Virus record (IMG/VR): IMGVR_UViG_3300021963_000004
Coordinates: 1-42,743 of that record
From: a virus
Direction: 5' to 3' (one strand)
DNA length: 42,743 nucleotides
Under the pieces are notes generated by a model. That model was not told the DNA's origin, made no database searches, and was given only the letters and a program-made list of their open reading frames with translations. The first letter of the stretch is position 1; every line of letters starts with the position of its first letter. Shown piece after piece: positions 31,818 through 40,217 of this stretch. Made by a program: the position numbers and the translations under genes.

Positions 31818-32486
31818 TTACTTAAATACGCAGACCACATCCGAGTAGTCGGTGAGGAGGGTCGGTGTCGTCGCGCCTGCTGTCTTGAGAATCATCGCGC
31901 CGAAACCTGTCTCACGGCCAGAACCTATCGGGATGTTGGTCGTGGACGAGGCCACGTGCACATCGTCAATCCTGGCGAATGCCTTGAGGCCATCAGGCTG
32001 CACTTGAATCTGCAACTTGTAGTTCGTTGCGGCGGCATACGTGATGCCAGTGTCAGTAATCGTCTCTGTGCTGTTGGAGCGGGTCACGAATTGCCACTTG
32101 CCTGAGTTGACCGAGTGGGTGTACCGGAAGAACACGCCATCCGTAGACTCAACAGACACGCTGTCAATGAAGCCGACGCGCAGGCTGTAGGTGTTGGTAC
32201 CGTCTGACAGGGCGGGGGTGCGGATACTCCACTCACCCTTCCACGTTCCGCCGTTGTCCAAGCGCGTGAGCACTGCACTGGTCAGCCAGCCCGCGAGTCC
32301 ACCCACATCCGTTCCAGGGTTGGAGCTAAGGACGCCGATCTGACTCTGGGTAGCAGGGGCGATGATTGTGCTCGCAGCAGCCGTGCCGGTTGCCGTTGCC
32401 AGAATACCAGGCAAATCTATGATGGTCTCGAAATCACAGTAGTTCCTGTAATAGCGCGACCGTACTCCTTCATTCGCAAATTCCAT
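31818..32486 (-). CDS. Lectin-like (jelly-roll) putative virion protein
   Basis: 222 residues. The pattern resembles concanavalin-like sandwich domains: TWKGEWSIRTPALSDGTNTY, LRVGFIDSVSVESTDGVFFR, YKLQIQVQPDGLKAFARIDD, then RETGFGAMILKTAGATTPT. Such proteins decorate heads or bind carbohydrates. AAAGGA lies before the ATG. No catalytic residues are identifiable. Structural or adhesion role inferred. Confidence 0.5.
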   Translation of the reverse strand: MEFANEGVRSRYYRNYCDFETIIDLPGILATATGTAAASTIIAPATQSQIGVLSSNPGTDVGGLAGWLTSAVLTRLDNGGTWKGEWSIRTPALSDGTNTYSLRVGFIDSVSVESTDGVFFRYTHSVNSGKWQFVTRSNSTETITDTGITYAAATNYKLQIQVQPDGLKAFARIDDVHVASSTTNIPIGSGRETGFGAMILKTAGATTPTLLTDYSDVVCVFK

Positions 32487-32525
32487 GATGATCCTTTCCA
32501 GTACTCAATGACTGGTGTGACAGAG

Positions 32526-32759
32526 TTATTTGAAATCCCGACGAACGGTCCCATCATTGAAGGTCCATTCGGTGTACTCCTGAGTCTCGCCTGTCTTCGA
32601 GACCACGAGTCTACCCTCTTCACGAGAACGACCAGACAATTCTGGTGTCACTTGTTCCAGCGGGGTATGCTGGTGACGCCCGACTTCGAGTGCGGCTTTC
32701 ACTGCAATCGCCACGGCTTCGTCAATCTGCTGTTGAACCGTCTTCTCTTCTTTAGGCAT
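32526..32759 (-). CDS. Hypothetical 77-residue protein after the portal
   Basis: Starts MPKEEKTVQQQIDEAVAIAV with a helix of about 25 residues, then a likely beta hairpin (GRLVVSKTGETQEYTEWTFN). GGAGGG precedes the ATG. It follows the portal gene closely. No family recognised. Confidence 0.6.
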   Translation of the reverse strand: MPKEEKTVQQQIDEAVAIAVKAALEVGRHQHTPLEQVTPELSGRSREEGRLVVSKTGETQEYTEWTFNDGTVRRDFK

Positions 32760-32776
32760 AAACCCTCCGGTTATAA

Positions 32777-34417
32777 TTATGTCTGCTGACCCTGCGCTGG
32801 TGCCTGCTGAGATCCACTGGTAATCTTCATGGCTTCTTTGGCGAGGCCACCCATCTGTGTTACGGCGTTCGGGCCGAGGGTGGAGGCAGCGTTGCTCATC
32901 ATGGACTGCTGCTGCTCTTGCGCGAGTTCTTCCTCTGTCTTGACGAGGCCCTTCATATCAATACCGTCAGCGATACCGATACGTTCGATGATCTCAGGAA
33001 GGTGGAGGAACTGCGGAACAGCCTGTGGGCCGAGGGCCTGCGAGAGGGTCGTGAGGAAGCGCACGAGTTTGTTCCGATCATTGCCGCGACCGAGGGCTTC
33101 GAGGCCGGTGACGATGATGGGCTTGACAGTGCCTTCTGGCATCTTGGGAATGAGGCCGCGCTTTTCGAGCGAGGCGATCTTGAGCTTGACGTATGGGAGT
33201 TGGAGTTCCACCGACATAATCGAGTAGAACCCACCGAGCGTCTGTTCTAGTTCCTCAGCCATATACCGAATCTCTTCGGCTGTGACTCGCTCCGCTTCAC
33301 GTTGTACTGCCGTGTTGAGGAGGAACGCATACGCAAGCTGTTGGATGAAGTCATCGCGGAGGGCTTTCGCCGTAGCGAAGTCCTGCGCTTTGTTCAGTTG
33401 GAGACAGGCCACGTCCTCTACGTTACCGACAGCGAAGCCACCGTTCTCGGTCTGGGCTAGGACTTTCGGCTTGGTCGAGGAGTTGGGCTTGACGAGGAAG
33501 AGGATCTTCGCCGCCGCCGCGCTGCCTTGGACGATAGCTGCTGTAAGGTTTTCAAGACTCGTGAGGTCTCCGATGTACTCTTCGACGTACCCGCGCCCAT
33601 AGTCTTCTCCGTTGATACGGTTAAAGCGGAGCGCAATCCATGGAGACTTCTCTAGGGGGTATGTTCCGCGAGTGGACTCGATGGGGGTGTCATTGACTTC
33701 TTGGTGCGTCTCCCATTTGTCCTTCGTCCGCACCGTGTAGGTGTAGAGAGGGACGCCCTTCTTATTGACGTAGGCGGGGTTCGCTTGGATGGCTGCTCGA
33801 ATGTTGGCAGGCAGGACGATGGGGTCCACCTCTTCCTTGAGGATAATCTCTAGTACATTACCGGCGGGGTCACGACGGACGACGTACTGGTTAATCGGGA
33901 AGGTTCGGAAGCCTTCCTTCGTAGAGTGGAGGAGGGCGTTGCCGGTGACGAGGATGTGCTTGAGTGACTCGAACAGGACCGTCCTGTCTCCCGATGCTTC
34001 GATGGAGGACATGATGATGCGTTCGAGTTTACCGAAGGCCAGTTCCATCTTGGTCTTGAGGTTCTTGGTCTCCGGCGAATCAGCCCCATGTTTCTCTTCG
34101 ATCTCCATGAGCACACCCTCTTCCATCTGTTCTTTGAAGAACGGAGTGTTGGGTGGAAACAGAGTCATCAAGAGTTTGGACGCGAGGTTGTTGACACCAC
34201 GCGCACCGACGGATTGAAAGGGGACGGGGAGGATCGAGGTCGAGTTATGTCCCTGGCGAGGCAGGAGAGAGGGAAGCGTTAGCTCACTACAGTCATACGC
34301 TCTGTCCAGGTACGGCCTGCGATAGGCCGCAAGCTGGTCGTACCTGCCCGCTACCTTCGGCATCTCTCCTGCGGCTGGTGCAGGGGCGTTACTCAGAACT
34401 GCGTCATCTGTTGCCAT
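32777..34417 (-). CDS. Portal / head-tail connector (T7 gp8-like)
   Basis: 546 residues (T7 gp8: 536). Family features: ESLKHILVTGNALLHSTKEG, INQYVVRRDPAGNVLEIILK, and VEEYIGDLTSLENLTAAIVQ, then the long wing/stem helices and ERVTAEEIRYMAEELEQTLG. The dodecamer would form the DNA entry channel and the docking ring for TerL and the tail. It is the first large gene after the terminator and promoter at 34891-34952. Confidence 0.95.
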   Translation of the reverse strand: MATDDAVLSNAPAPAAGEMPKVAGRYDQLAAYRRPYLDRAYDCSELTLPSLLPRQGHNSTSILPVPFQSVGARGVNNLASKLLMTLFPPNTPFFKEQMEEGVLMEIEEKHGADSPETKNLKTKMELAFGKLERIIMSSIEASGDRTVLFESLKHILVTGNALLHSTKEGFRTFPINQYVVRRDPAGNVLEIILKEEVDPIVLPANIRAAIQANPAYVNKKGVPLYTYTVRTKDKWETHQEVNDTPIESTRGTYPLEKSPWIALRFNRINGEDYGRGYVEEYIGDLTSLENLTAAIVQGSAAAAKILFLVKPNSSTKPKVLAQTENGGFAVGNVEDVACLQLNKAQDFATAKALRDDFIQQLAYAFLLNTAVQREAERVTAEEIRYMAEELEQTLGGFYSIMSVELQLPYVKLKIASLEKRGLIPKMPEGTVKPIIVTGLEALGRGNDRNKLVRFLTTLSQALGPQAVPQFLHLPEIIERIGIADGIDMKGLVKTEEELAQEQQQSMMSNAASTLGPNAVTQMGGLAKEAMKITSGSQQAPAQGQQT

Positions 34418-34420
34418 AGG

Positions 34421-34642
34421 TTACCCTGGTATGTTGAGGCCGGACGCGGTTGAATCGCCACCGTCCTCTTCGACTTGATCTGTTCGGAGGGCGTTGCCAC
34501 GTTTCTTGGACTTCTTCTGTGTGGCTACGGCGGTCTGTGTATCACTGATAGCTGCCGCCTGCGCTGCCGGTGGCGGGGGCGGTGGCGGTGGGATTGGGAT
34601 AATCTGTGGCTGTGGGGCTGGCATGGATGGAGCACTACACAT
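34421..34642 (-). CDS. Pro-rich virion/tail assembly protein (T7 gp7.3-like)
   Basis: 73 residues: a start MCSAPSMPAPQPQIIPIPPP with a proline run, an Ala-rich part, a basic patch (KKSKKRGNALRTD), and a GLNIPG end. T7 gp7.3 has a comparable composition and a GGINI-like end, lies just before the portal, and is needed for tail assembly or adsorption. Identification rests on location and composition. Confidence 0.6.
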   Translation of the reverse strand: MCSAPSMPAPQPQIIPIPPPPPPPPAAQAAAISDTQTAVATQKKSKKRGNALRTDQVEEDGGDSTASGLNIPG

Positions 34643-34644
34643 AA

Positions 34645-34866
34645 TTAAACCTTCCCATCTGATTGGTTGTTATAGAGTTGGCGTAGGAGTTTGACTGCGT
34701 TGACTTGCCCACAAAGGACACCGAGTTCGGCAGTGTCTACATAGGGCGAGGGTAGTCTGTCGGGGTAGTAGCTTTCGAGCCACTCCACCAAGTCAAGGGA
34801 TACGAAAGGAGGGGGTACCTCGTCGTCTAGTACTTGAGTGGCAGGAGGGAAAATACCTTGCTGCAT
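34645..34866 (-). CDS. Hypothetical 73-residue protein, first gene of virion block
   Basis: From the ATG at 34866 (MQQGIFPPATQVLDDEVPPP), chosen because GGAGGT lies 8 bases upstream; an ATG at 34881 overlaps that site. A short helical end (ELGVLCGQVNAVKLLRQLYN) follows. It is the first ORF after promoter P2. Unknown function. Confidence 0.6.
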   Translation of the reverse strand: MQQGIFPPATQVLDDEVPPPFVSLDLVEWLESYYPDRLPSPYVDTAELGVLCGQVNAVKLLRQLYNNQSDGKV

Positions 34867-34890
34867 AATCCGTACCTCCAAGGTGAGTGG

Positions 34891-34914
34891 GCTACAGAGT
34901 GGGGGGGATAGGTA
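34891..34914 (-). promoter_or_regulatory. Candidate phage RNAP promoter P2
   Basis: Minus strand CCTATCCCCCCCACTCTGTA, matching the P1 and P3 motif. It lies right after the terminator at 34914-34952 and immediately before the virion genes, the expected place for a late promoter. Confidence 0.6.
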
Positions 34915-34952
34915 AAGATAGGGGGCCTGCGTGAGCAGAACCCCCCATCTTT
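34914..34952 (-). terminator. Strong terminator closing the replication gene block
   Basis: AAAGATGGGGGG and CCCCCTATCTTT form a 12-bp stem in minus-strand RNA (one G-U). The loop continues as a second stem CTGC/GCAG. The one imperfect position pairs only in the minus-strand transcript (A-C mismatch in the other), which supports function in that direction. Confidence 0.75.
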
Positions 34953-34955
34953 CAA

Positions 34956-35270
34956 CTACTTATCTCGGTGAAGGAGTAGCGCAATAATGGAATACACGGC
35001 AAGATCCATGAAGGCGTCCTCCACCCCCTCATTGGCCAGCGTCCCCTTCTTGGCGTAGGCCTGCAACCGGCGCACCTTGTCGGTCGCCCGCACCATTGCC
35101 CCCATCCACGGCTCGATGCCCCACTCCCCTGCTGACCGCACATTATGGAACGGATCTTGGTCCGTCCCATAATCCTGCTGCTTCTTATCATGTAGGTCTC
35201 CGAGTTGCTTCAGGACTACATGGAAGGCTTCACTGGCTGGATGCCTCATAGGGGTCATAGGGGTCTCCAT
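34956..35270 (-). CDS. DUF1599-like (nucleotide modification-associated) protein
   Basis: 104 residues. The pattern KKQQDYGTDQDPFHNVRSAG, WMGAMVRATDKVRRLQAYAK, and LANEGVEDAFMDLAVYSIIA matches DUF1599-type domains found in phages with nucleotide-processing genes; related all-alpha proteins act in nucleotide hydrolysis, but the role here is not established. The start overlaps the exonuclease stop and has a weak ribosome site, suggesting coupling. Last gene before the terminator. Confidence 0.65.
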   Translation of the reverse strand: METPMTPMRHPASEAFHVVLKQLGDLHDKKQQDYGTDQDPFHNVRSAGEWGIEPWMGAMVRATDKVRRLQAYAKKGTLANEGVEDAFMDLAVYSIIALLLHRDK

Positions 35271-36013
35271 GGTATTGGTTGTTTGAGTGTACTATCGTAG
35301 TCACAGGCTCGAAGGATGCGGGCACAGCGAGCCTGCACCAGGGCGTCCTCCTCGGTCAGGCCTGCGTGCTTGTAGGCCGACACGACACAAGCCCACCGAT
35401 CATTCGGGTGAGCACCGGCCAGGATACGTGCGGCCTTGACGGGACCACACCCCTTGATCCCTGGGTAGTTGTCCACCGCGTCACCCGTAAGGATCTGCCG
35501 ATAGAAGTTCTGGTCGGCCTCGTCCTCAGTGATCGTCTCAAGGATGCGGTCCTTCATGTTGTAGTACTCGCCAGGGATAGAACGAAAGTCCTTGTCGATG
35601 CTGGCGATGATCCGACGCTGCCCTGTGTTGGGTTGAGTGGCGAGGATACCGAGGATGTCGTCTGCCTCGATGCTGTCCTTCACGCGGGTATCGTAGTTCT
35701 TCACAAGGTATTCCCGCAAGGCCTTCCACAGGAGCGGCTTACGCACGTTCCGCCGGTTCTCTTTATAGGCTGGCCAGAACGCCTTGCGGAAGTTCACGGT
35801 GTTATGGCACGTAAGCGCCACCACCACCGCGTCCGCCCGCAGTACGTCCTTCAGTTCCGCAATGAGCTTGTCCATCGTGGGCGTTGCCTCCTCTACCTTG
35901 GCGTGCCAGGTATGGAGGCCGTTGCCCCAGTCGGTGTTCACTTCAGCGGCGAACCCAACCTTATAGACTAGCACGTCTCCGTCTAGGAGCATGATCGTCT
36001 TTTGTTTTTTCAT
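35255..36013 (-). CDS. 5'-3' exonuclease (T7 gp6-like, FEN/PIN superfamily)
   Basis: 252 residues (T7 gp6: 300). Acidic metal-binding motifs are in order: MLLDGDVLVYK, NFRKAFWPAYKENRR, DSIEADDILGILA, IASIDKDFRSIPG, and TGDAVDNYPGIKGCGPVKAA, the helix-hairpin-helix site for DNA. It would remove RNA primers and degrade host DNA to nucleotides. Follows DNA polymerase after two small inserts. The start overlaps the preceding stop (ATGA). Confidence 0.93.
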   Translation of the reverse strand: MKKQKTIMLLDGDVLVYKVGFAAEVNTDWGNGLHTWHAKVEEATPTMDKLIAELKDVLRADAVVVALTCHNTVNFRKAFWPAYKENRRNVRKPLLWKALREYLVKNYDTRVKDSIEADDILGILATQPNTGQRRIIASIDKDFRSIPGEYYNMKDRILETITEDEADQNFYRQILTGDAVDNYPGIKGCGPVKAARILAGAHPNDRWACVVSAYKHAGLTEEDALVQARCARILRACDYDSTLKQPIPWRPL

Positions 36014-36261
36014 GCGCCTCTCCGTACAAAGCCGGTTTCAATGAATGGTGAAAAGCCTGTACGCGACCGTACCGCCGCCACATCATCGGCTCGCATAGGC
36101 TTGGGCACAAGATCATCGGTACGGTTGAAGGTCCGCTTAGTCGCACCTTCTAGACTGAAGCACCGATTTGAAACCCGCAAGTAGGGACTTCCCTTCGATG
36201 GTGGATTCTCCAGTCGCGCTTTGATCTGGTACAGTTGTCCTGGTTTTAGGATCATGGGCAT
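36010..36261 (-). CDS. Hypothetical 83-residue protein
   Basis: From the ATG at 36261 (MPMILKPGQLYQIKARLENP; AAAGGGAAA upstream). A small beta-rich domain with basic loops (GATKRTFNRTDDLVPKP). It overlaps the end of the HNH gene by about 125 bases in another frame and the exonuclease start by 4 bases. Unknown function. Confidence 0.6.
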   Translation of the reverse strand: MPMILKPGQLYQIKARLENPPSKGSPYLRVSNRCFSLEGATKRTFNRTDDLVPKPMRADDVAAVRSRTGFSPFIETGFVRRGA

Positions 36262-36583
36262 GTTGTTTCCCTTTCTGGTGTGGGCATTCGCCCAAATTGT
36301 GGCGAGAACAATTACAATTATAACACATAAGTTGCAGTCGGCCTTCTGGGATACCATTATTCCGTAGCCACTGATAGAACCTACTACCAGCCCGTCGGCT
36401 GCTTTCGCTCCTACCTGCGGCTCTATTGATTGATCTCCGATGTTCCGCTCCATCATTGTGAATGTGGTCGATGGTTAAGAACCCTATATCCTGTTCTCCA
36501 CAACACACACACCGATCTCCGAGCTTCTCGAATATCTCTCGCTTGAGTTTTATATTAAACCTTTTGTCTCTCGCTGCCTTCAT
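36137..36583 (-). CDS. Free-standing HNH endonuclease
   Basis: 148 residues starting two bases after the DNA polymerase stop. Zinc knuckle CVCCG (about 25-29), catalytic LTIDHIHNDGAEHR, then FYQWLRNNGIPEGRLQLMCY, and NCNCSRHNLGECPH with the second Cys set: the phage HNH homing-nuclease pattern. The natural domain ends near residue 112; the remaining residues run over the next gene. Such genes are typical mobile inserts between conserved replication genes. The long upstream frame to 36766 lies inside DNA polymerase and is not used. Confidence 0.85.
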   Translation of the reverse strand: MKAARDKRFNIKLKREIFEKLGDRCVCCGEQDIGFLTIDHIHNDGAEHRRSINRAAGRSESSRRAGSRFYQWLRNNGIPEGRLQLMCYNCNCSRHNLGECPHQKGKQHAHDPKTRTTVPDQSATGESTIEGKSLLAGFKSVLQSRRCD

Positions 36584-36584
36584 C

Positions 36585-38378
36585 TCAGTGGATGTCAGCC
36601 CAACTTTTTCCTTGGTGGGCGTCCGCTTCGGTTTTGATTCTGAGTCCGAAGTGCTTCCCTGCTTCGATAATGGTACACTGCGCGATTTCTTTTGCTGCAT
36701 CAGTGCCTCTGCCTTTCGTGACAAGTACAAGCTCGTCATGTATGTAACCCACTTGCCGAATCTCACCCGTCTGAAAGTACCCGCGACTCCGAATCTCTCG
36801 GTTAAATAAGACCACCCACATCTTCGTAAGGATCGCCCCCGCCGATTGCAGCAGGGTATTCAGTGCCGCGTGGTCAGACCGTATGTGGAGGAACCGGCCA
36901 TCCAGTCCTCGGATGGACCGATGCACTGTAGCCTTCACACCCACCGCTTGCTTCAGTTGGTTGAGCGCGGGGAACTGCGTGAGGAATCGGTTACGTAAGG
37001 TGCGTCCCGCCGTTGGCCCTCTCCCTACAATCTGCCCAATTTTTCCATCGCCCGCGCCATAGATAAATCCGTAGATAAAAATCTTGGCCTGGTCCCGCGT
37101 CTCTAGGCCCGCCATCGTCTGGTGGAATGTGTGCGGGTCGCCCGTTGTCACAACCTTCGCATACGCACCGGCATCGTACCGAGCCAGATAGTGGCCCAGC
37201 ATGCGAAGCTCTAGCCCCTTGGCGTCCGAGCCTATCATCTCATGCCCCTCTGGTGCCTTGAACAGCGCACGTACCCGCTTGCCTAGGTCACCCACGCGAG
37301 GGATGTTCCCCAGGTTCGGGTTCTTGTGTGAGCACCGGCCTGTGCCTGTGCCACACGTATCGACCTGACCGTGGATCCGCCCCTTCTTCACCATCTTGAG
37401 GTACGCGGTCTTGCCCTCAGCCACCATGCCGATGACCTTCTGAATTTCTGAGTGACGGGCGAGGAGCTTACACTCCGGCCACTCGGTCCCCAAGGCTACG
37501 AGCGTGTCGTAGTCTGTCTCAGGTTGGCCCGTCTCGGTGAAGGATTCGGGTTGCCATCCCCTGACTTTAATGAGTCTCTCAGCGATGTGCTTGTGACTGC
37601 GGGGGTTAAACGTAACCATCTTTGATTTCGCATACGGTACGCCCTTAGTATATCCTTTAGCCTTGTTATCTCGCTTTGGGATAAACTCCGTTGACTCTTG
37701 CCAGGGCGTGAACGCGAGTTGAAGTACTCCCTCCAACTCTGCTCTCTCTGCTGCGAGGTCAGTGTAGAGGGACGCCGCTGCTTGTTCATCAAAGGGCATT
37801 CCTTCCTCTTCTTGGTCTAGCATGTACCCCTTGAGTTCCATCTCTAGGTCATGCGCCTGTTGGCTGAACCGTACTGACTCGGTGATCGCCTGATACAGCT
37901 TCACCGTCACCCGTATGTCCTGGGCGCAGTAGTCCTGTAAGCCCTGGCTCCATTCCTCGAACCCGTATTGCGCCAACTCTCCCTTGAGTTCGCCGAGCCG
38001 GTACCCCCACGCCTTGAGGCTATGCCGCCCGATCATACCGGCGGGGAAGTCGGGGTTCTTCCGCCGCGTCTTGAAGTCTATGTCCCGTATCTCCGTCCAC
38101 AATACCTTCGAGTCTAACAAGGTGTCCCAGGTCTTGCCCTTTGGCGTGAAGTTGTAGAGTTTCTTCAGCACCCGCAGGTCGTAGTCGAGAATGTTGTGGC
38201 CGATCAAGTAGTCTGCCCGCTCCAACATGGGAAGGATCGCTCGTATCCCCTCGTCTGTTGGCCCGCCGACTGAATGCACTACCCCATCTGCGAGGTCACA
38301 CCACGCAAGGCACCACACTCGGTCTACGGTGTCCAGCAAGCCGTTGGTTTCTAAGTCGAACACGATCCTCGTTTCCAT
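36585..38378 (-). CDS. DNA polymerase, A family (T7 gp5-like)
   Basis: 597 residues (T7 gp5: 704). The exonuclease domain is intact: RIVFDLETNGLLD, GHNILDYDLRVLK, YCAQDIRVTVKLY. Polymerase motifs: A at GSDAKGLELRMLGHYL, B at RDQAKIFIYGFIYGAGDGKI (with Tyr at the nucleotide-discriminating position), C at GYIHDELVLV. It ends KSWADIH like T7 (GKTWADIH). Shorter than T7, mainly in the linker and thumb region. TAGGAGGG precedes the ATG. It would copy the genome with primase-helicase and SSB. Confidence 0.96.
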   Translation of the reverse strand: METRIVFDLETNGLLDTVDRVWCLAWCDLADGVVHSVGGPTDEGIRAILPMLERADYLIGHNILDYDLRVLKKLYNFTPKGKTWDTLLDSKVLWTEIRDIDFKTRRKNPDFPAGMIGRHSLKAWGYRLGELKGELAQYGFEEWSQGLQDYCAQDIRVTVKLYQAITESVRFSQQAHDLEMELKGYMLDQEEEGMPFDEQAAASLYTDLAAERAELEGVLQLAFTPWQESTEFIPKRDNKAKGYTKGVPYAKSKMVTFNPRSHKHIAERLIKVRGWQPESFTETGQPETDYDTLVALGTEWPECKLLARHSEIQKVIGMVAEGKTAYLKMVKKGRIHGQVDTCGTGTGRCSHKNPNLGNIPRVGDLGKRVRALFKAPEGHEMIGSDAKGLELRMLGHYLARYDAGAYAKVVTTGDPHTFHQTMAGLETRDQAKIFIYGFIYGAGDGKIGQIVGRGPTAGRTLRNRFLTQFPALNQLKQAVGVKATVHRSIRGLDGRFLHIRSDHAALNTLLQSAGAILTKMWVVLFNREIRSRGYFQTGEIRQVGYIHDELVLVTKGRGTDAAKEIAQCTIIEAGKHFGLRIKTEADAHQGKSWADIH

Positions 38379-38392
38379 GTACCCTCCTAGTG

Positions 38393-38617
38393 TTACTCTC
38401 GTGGCTTCAGTTTTAACTGGATCAACCCGCTGTGATTGTCGTGCGTCATTATCACTTCGGGGTAATCCTTCCCTGCATTGGCGACGCTCTCACACGAGAG
38501 TACTATCACCCCTCCATGACGCGACAATAGGTCAGCGAACATACAGGATAACAGGCGTAGGTTGATATCCTCGATGACTCTAGTAGTCGTTGTTACCTCC
38601 GACTTCTCCTGCTCCAT
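38393..38617 (-). CDS. Hypothetical 74-residue protein
   Basis: Starts MEQEKSEVTTTTRVIEDINL, then RLLSCMFADLLSRHGGVIVL, a compact alpha/beta pattern. GAGGAGGT lies 6 bases upstream. Overlaps the primase-helicase stop by 38 bases and lies where T7 keeps genes 4.1-4.7. Unknown. Confidence 0.65.
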   Translation of the reverse strand: MEQEKSEVTTTTRVIEDINLRLLSCMFADLLSRHGGVIVLSCESVANAGKDYPEVIMTHDNHSGLIQLKLKPRE

Positions 38618-40202
38618 TCGGTACCTCCTCTTCCCCTATCGGGGCCATGCGCCCAGTATGCTTGTTGTACACCAACTCCCCTGCCTCGCCCGTCTCCCCA
38701 CTGAATCGGTTCTTCAGGACACGCAAGAGAGTAATGTTCTTTCGCTCCTCGTCTTGTTGGTTTCTCTCCTGGCCCACCACAATATCGGATAGCTGGCCGA
38801 TGCTCGCGCTACCTCGGAGCAGGCCCAGGTGGGTCAGTCCCCCTTCTTCCAACGGCGTCCCGTCTGGCCGCTTCAAGTGAGACACCAACAACAGCCCGAT
38901 AGGTAGCTCTTCAACCAGTGACCGTAGCTTGGTCATCAGGTTGTCGATCTTCCTTCGCTCGTCGCCGCTCTCGTCACCTGACACCATGATTGACAAGTGG
39001 TCCAGCACGATCCAGTTACACCCACATGCGTGTGCCATATACTTGATGCGCTGGAACAGGTTCTCCCCGTCGATGCTGCCCCAGTGGTCGTAGAAGAATA
39101 CACTGTTGGCTACCTCGTCCCACCCCTTCTTCAGGGTTTCGACTGAGGCTTTGGTTCTGGCGTGGGGGAGGTGGAGGGGAAGGTCAACGGTAATTGAAAC
39201 CAGGCCCCGTATACTTCGCTGTACGGACTCTTCGAGTGCGATGTAGCCCACTCGCTGTCCTTGTCGGATGGCGTGGACAGCAAGCTCTCGGCAGAGTTGA
39301 GACTTACCGACTCCGCTTCCGGCACAGAAGGTAACGATCTCATGTTGTCTGAGTCCCAGAAGTTTGTCTTGCAGATCCGGCCATGGGTAATCAATGGTGG
39401 CTGCATCGTCGCATCGTACAAGTAAGTCCCAGGTGGAAGTGCCCTCAACGATCCCATCTGGTCGATATACTTTTGCTCCCCAGAGGGCGTCCAAAAGTTC
39501 CTTAGCTCTTCCTGCCACGAGCATTTCGTTGGCGTCTTTGAGGGGGATGTTCCAGACTTTACACTTGCCTGGGGTAAGGAGGGGGGCACACTCAGCCATG
39601 GCTTCGCGGCCTGGGTCGTCCATGTCGAAGGCCAGGACCACGGTCTCGAACCCTTCAAGCCATTCAATCGACCGCGCAATGTCCTTCTTCGCTCCACCTG
39701 CACCATTTCGTAGTGAGACCACTGGCCAACGGTTGTCTTGAAGCTGAGAAATGGACATAGCGTCCACTTCGCCTTCAGTAATGACCACCATCTTACCCTT
39801 GTCCCGCCAGAGATGTTGCCCCCACATAACCGCTGGCTTAGCCTCACCAGTCCATGTGAAATCCTTATCGGGTGACCGGAGCTTCTGACCACAGAGGGCA
39901 CCGCTTGCATCGTGGTACGGGGCAATCTGCACAGGCTGTCCATGTCGAGTCCCAACCATGTATCCAAACTTGCGACAAGTTTTCTCATTGATCCCCCGTT
40001 TTTTGAGGTCACTAAAGGTACCTAATAAGAAGTCTTTAGGTATGGCTGACGCCTTCGCCACAGTCTCGCCGTTCTCCCCTTGCGTATGCACTTGGCAGAC
40101 GAAACAGTACGTATGCCCGTCGGTGTAGTGAGCGAGTCCATCGGATGAACCACACTCCGTACATGGTCCATGTTCAATAAACTCGCTCTCGGTTTTTTCC
40201 AT
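38580..40202 (-). CDS. Primase-helicase (T7 gp4-like)
   Basis: 540 residues (T7 gp4: 566). Zinc-binding domain with Cys14, Cys17, Cys33, Cys36; TOPRIM with VVITEGEVDAMSISQ and LAFDMDDPGREAM; RecA-like helicase with Walker A GSGVGKSQLCRELA, Walker B-like WIVLDHLSIMV, and LLVSHLKRP. The tail is acidic and ends in an aromatic residue (Tyr), as the T7 tail ends in Phe and contacts polymerase. It unwinds DNA and lays down primers. AAGGAGGAG precedes the ATG. Confidence 0.96.
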   Translation of the reverse strand: MEKTESEFIEHGPCTECGSSDGLAHYTDGHTYCFVCQVHTQGENGETVAKASAIPKDFLLGTFSDLKKRGINEKTCRKFGYMVGTRHGQPVQIAPYHDASGALCGQKLRSPDKDFTWTGEAKPAVMWGQHLWRDKGKMVVITEGEVDAMSISQLQDNRWPVVSLRNGAGGAKKDIARSIEWLEGFETVVLAFDMDDPGREAMAECAPLLTPGKCKVWNIPLKDANEMLVAGRAKELLDALWGAKVYRPDGIVEGTSTWDLLVRCDDAATIDYPWPDLQDKLLGLRQHEIVTFCAGSGVGKSQLCRELAVHAIRQGQRVGYIALEESVQRSIRGLVSITVDLPLHLPHARTKASVETLKKGWDEVANSVFFYDHWGSIDGENLFQRIKYMAHACGCNWIVLDHLSIMVSGDESGDERRKIDNLMTKLRSLVEELPIGLLLVSHLKRPDGTPLEEGGLTHLGLLRGSASIGQLSDIVVGQERNQQDEERKNITLLRVLKNRFSGETGEAGELVYNKHTGRMAPIGEEEVPNGAGEVGGNNDY

Positions 40203-40217
40203 TACTCCTCCTTGTGA

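Noticed and set aside
36584-36766. N-terminal extension of the HNH gene
   Set aside because: It lies inside the DNA polymerase gene; the HNH domain is complete from the ATG at 36583.
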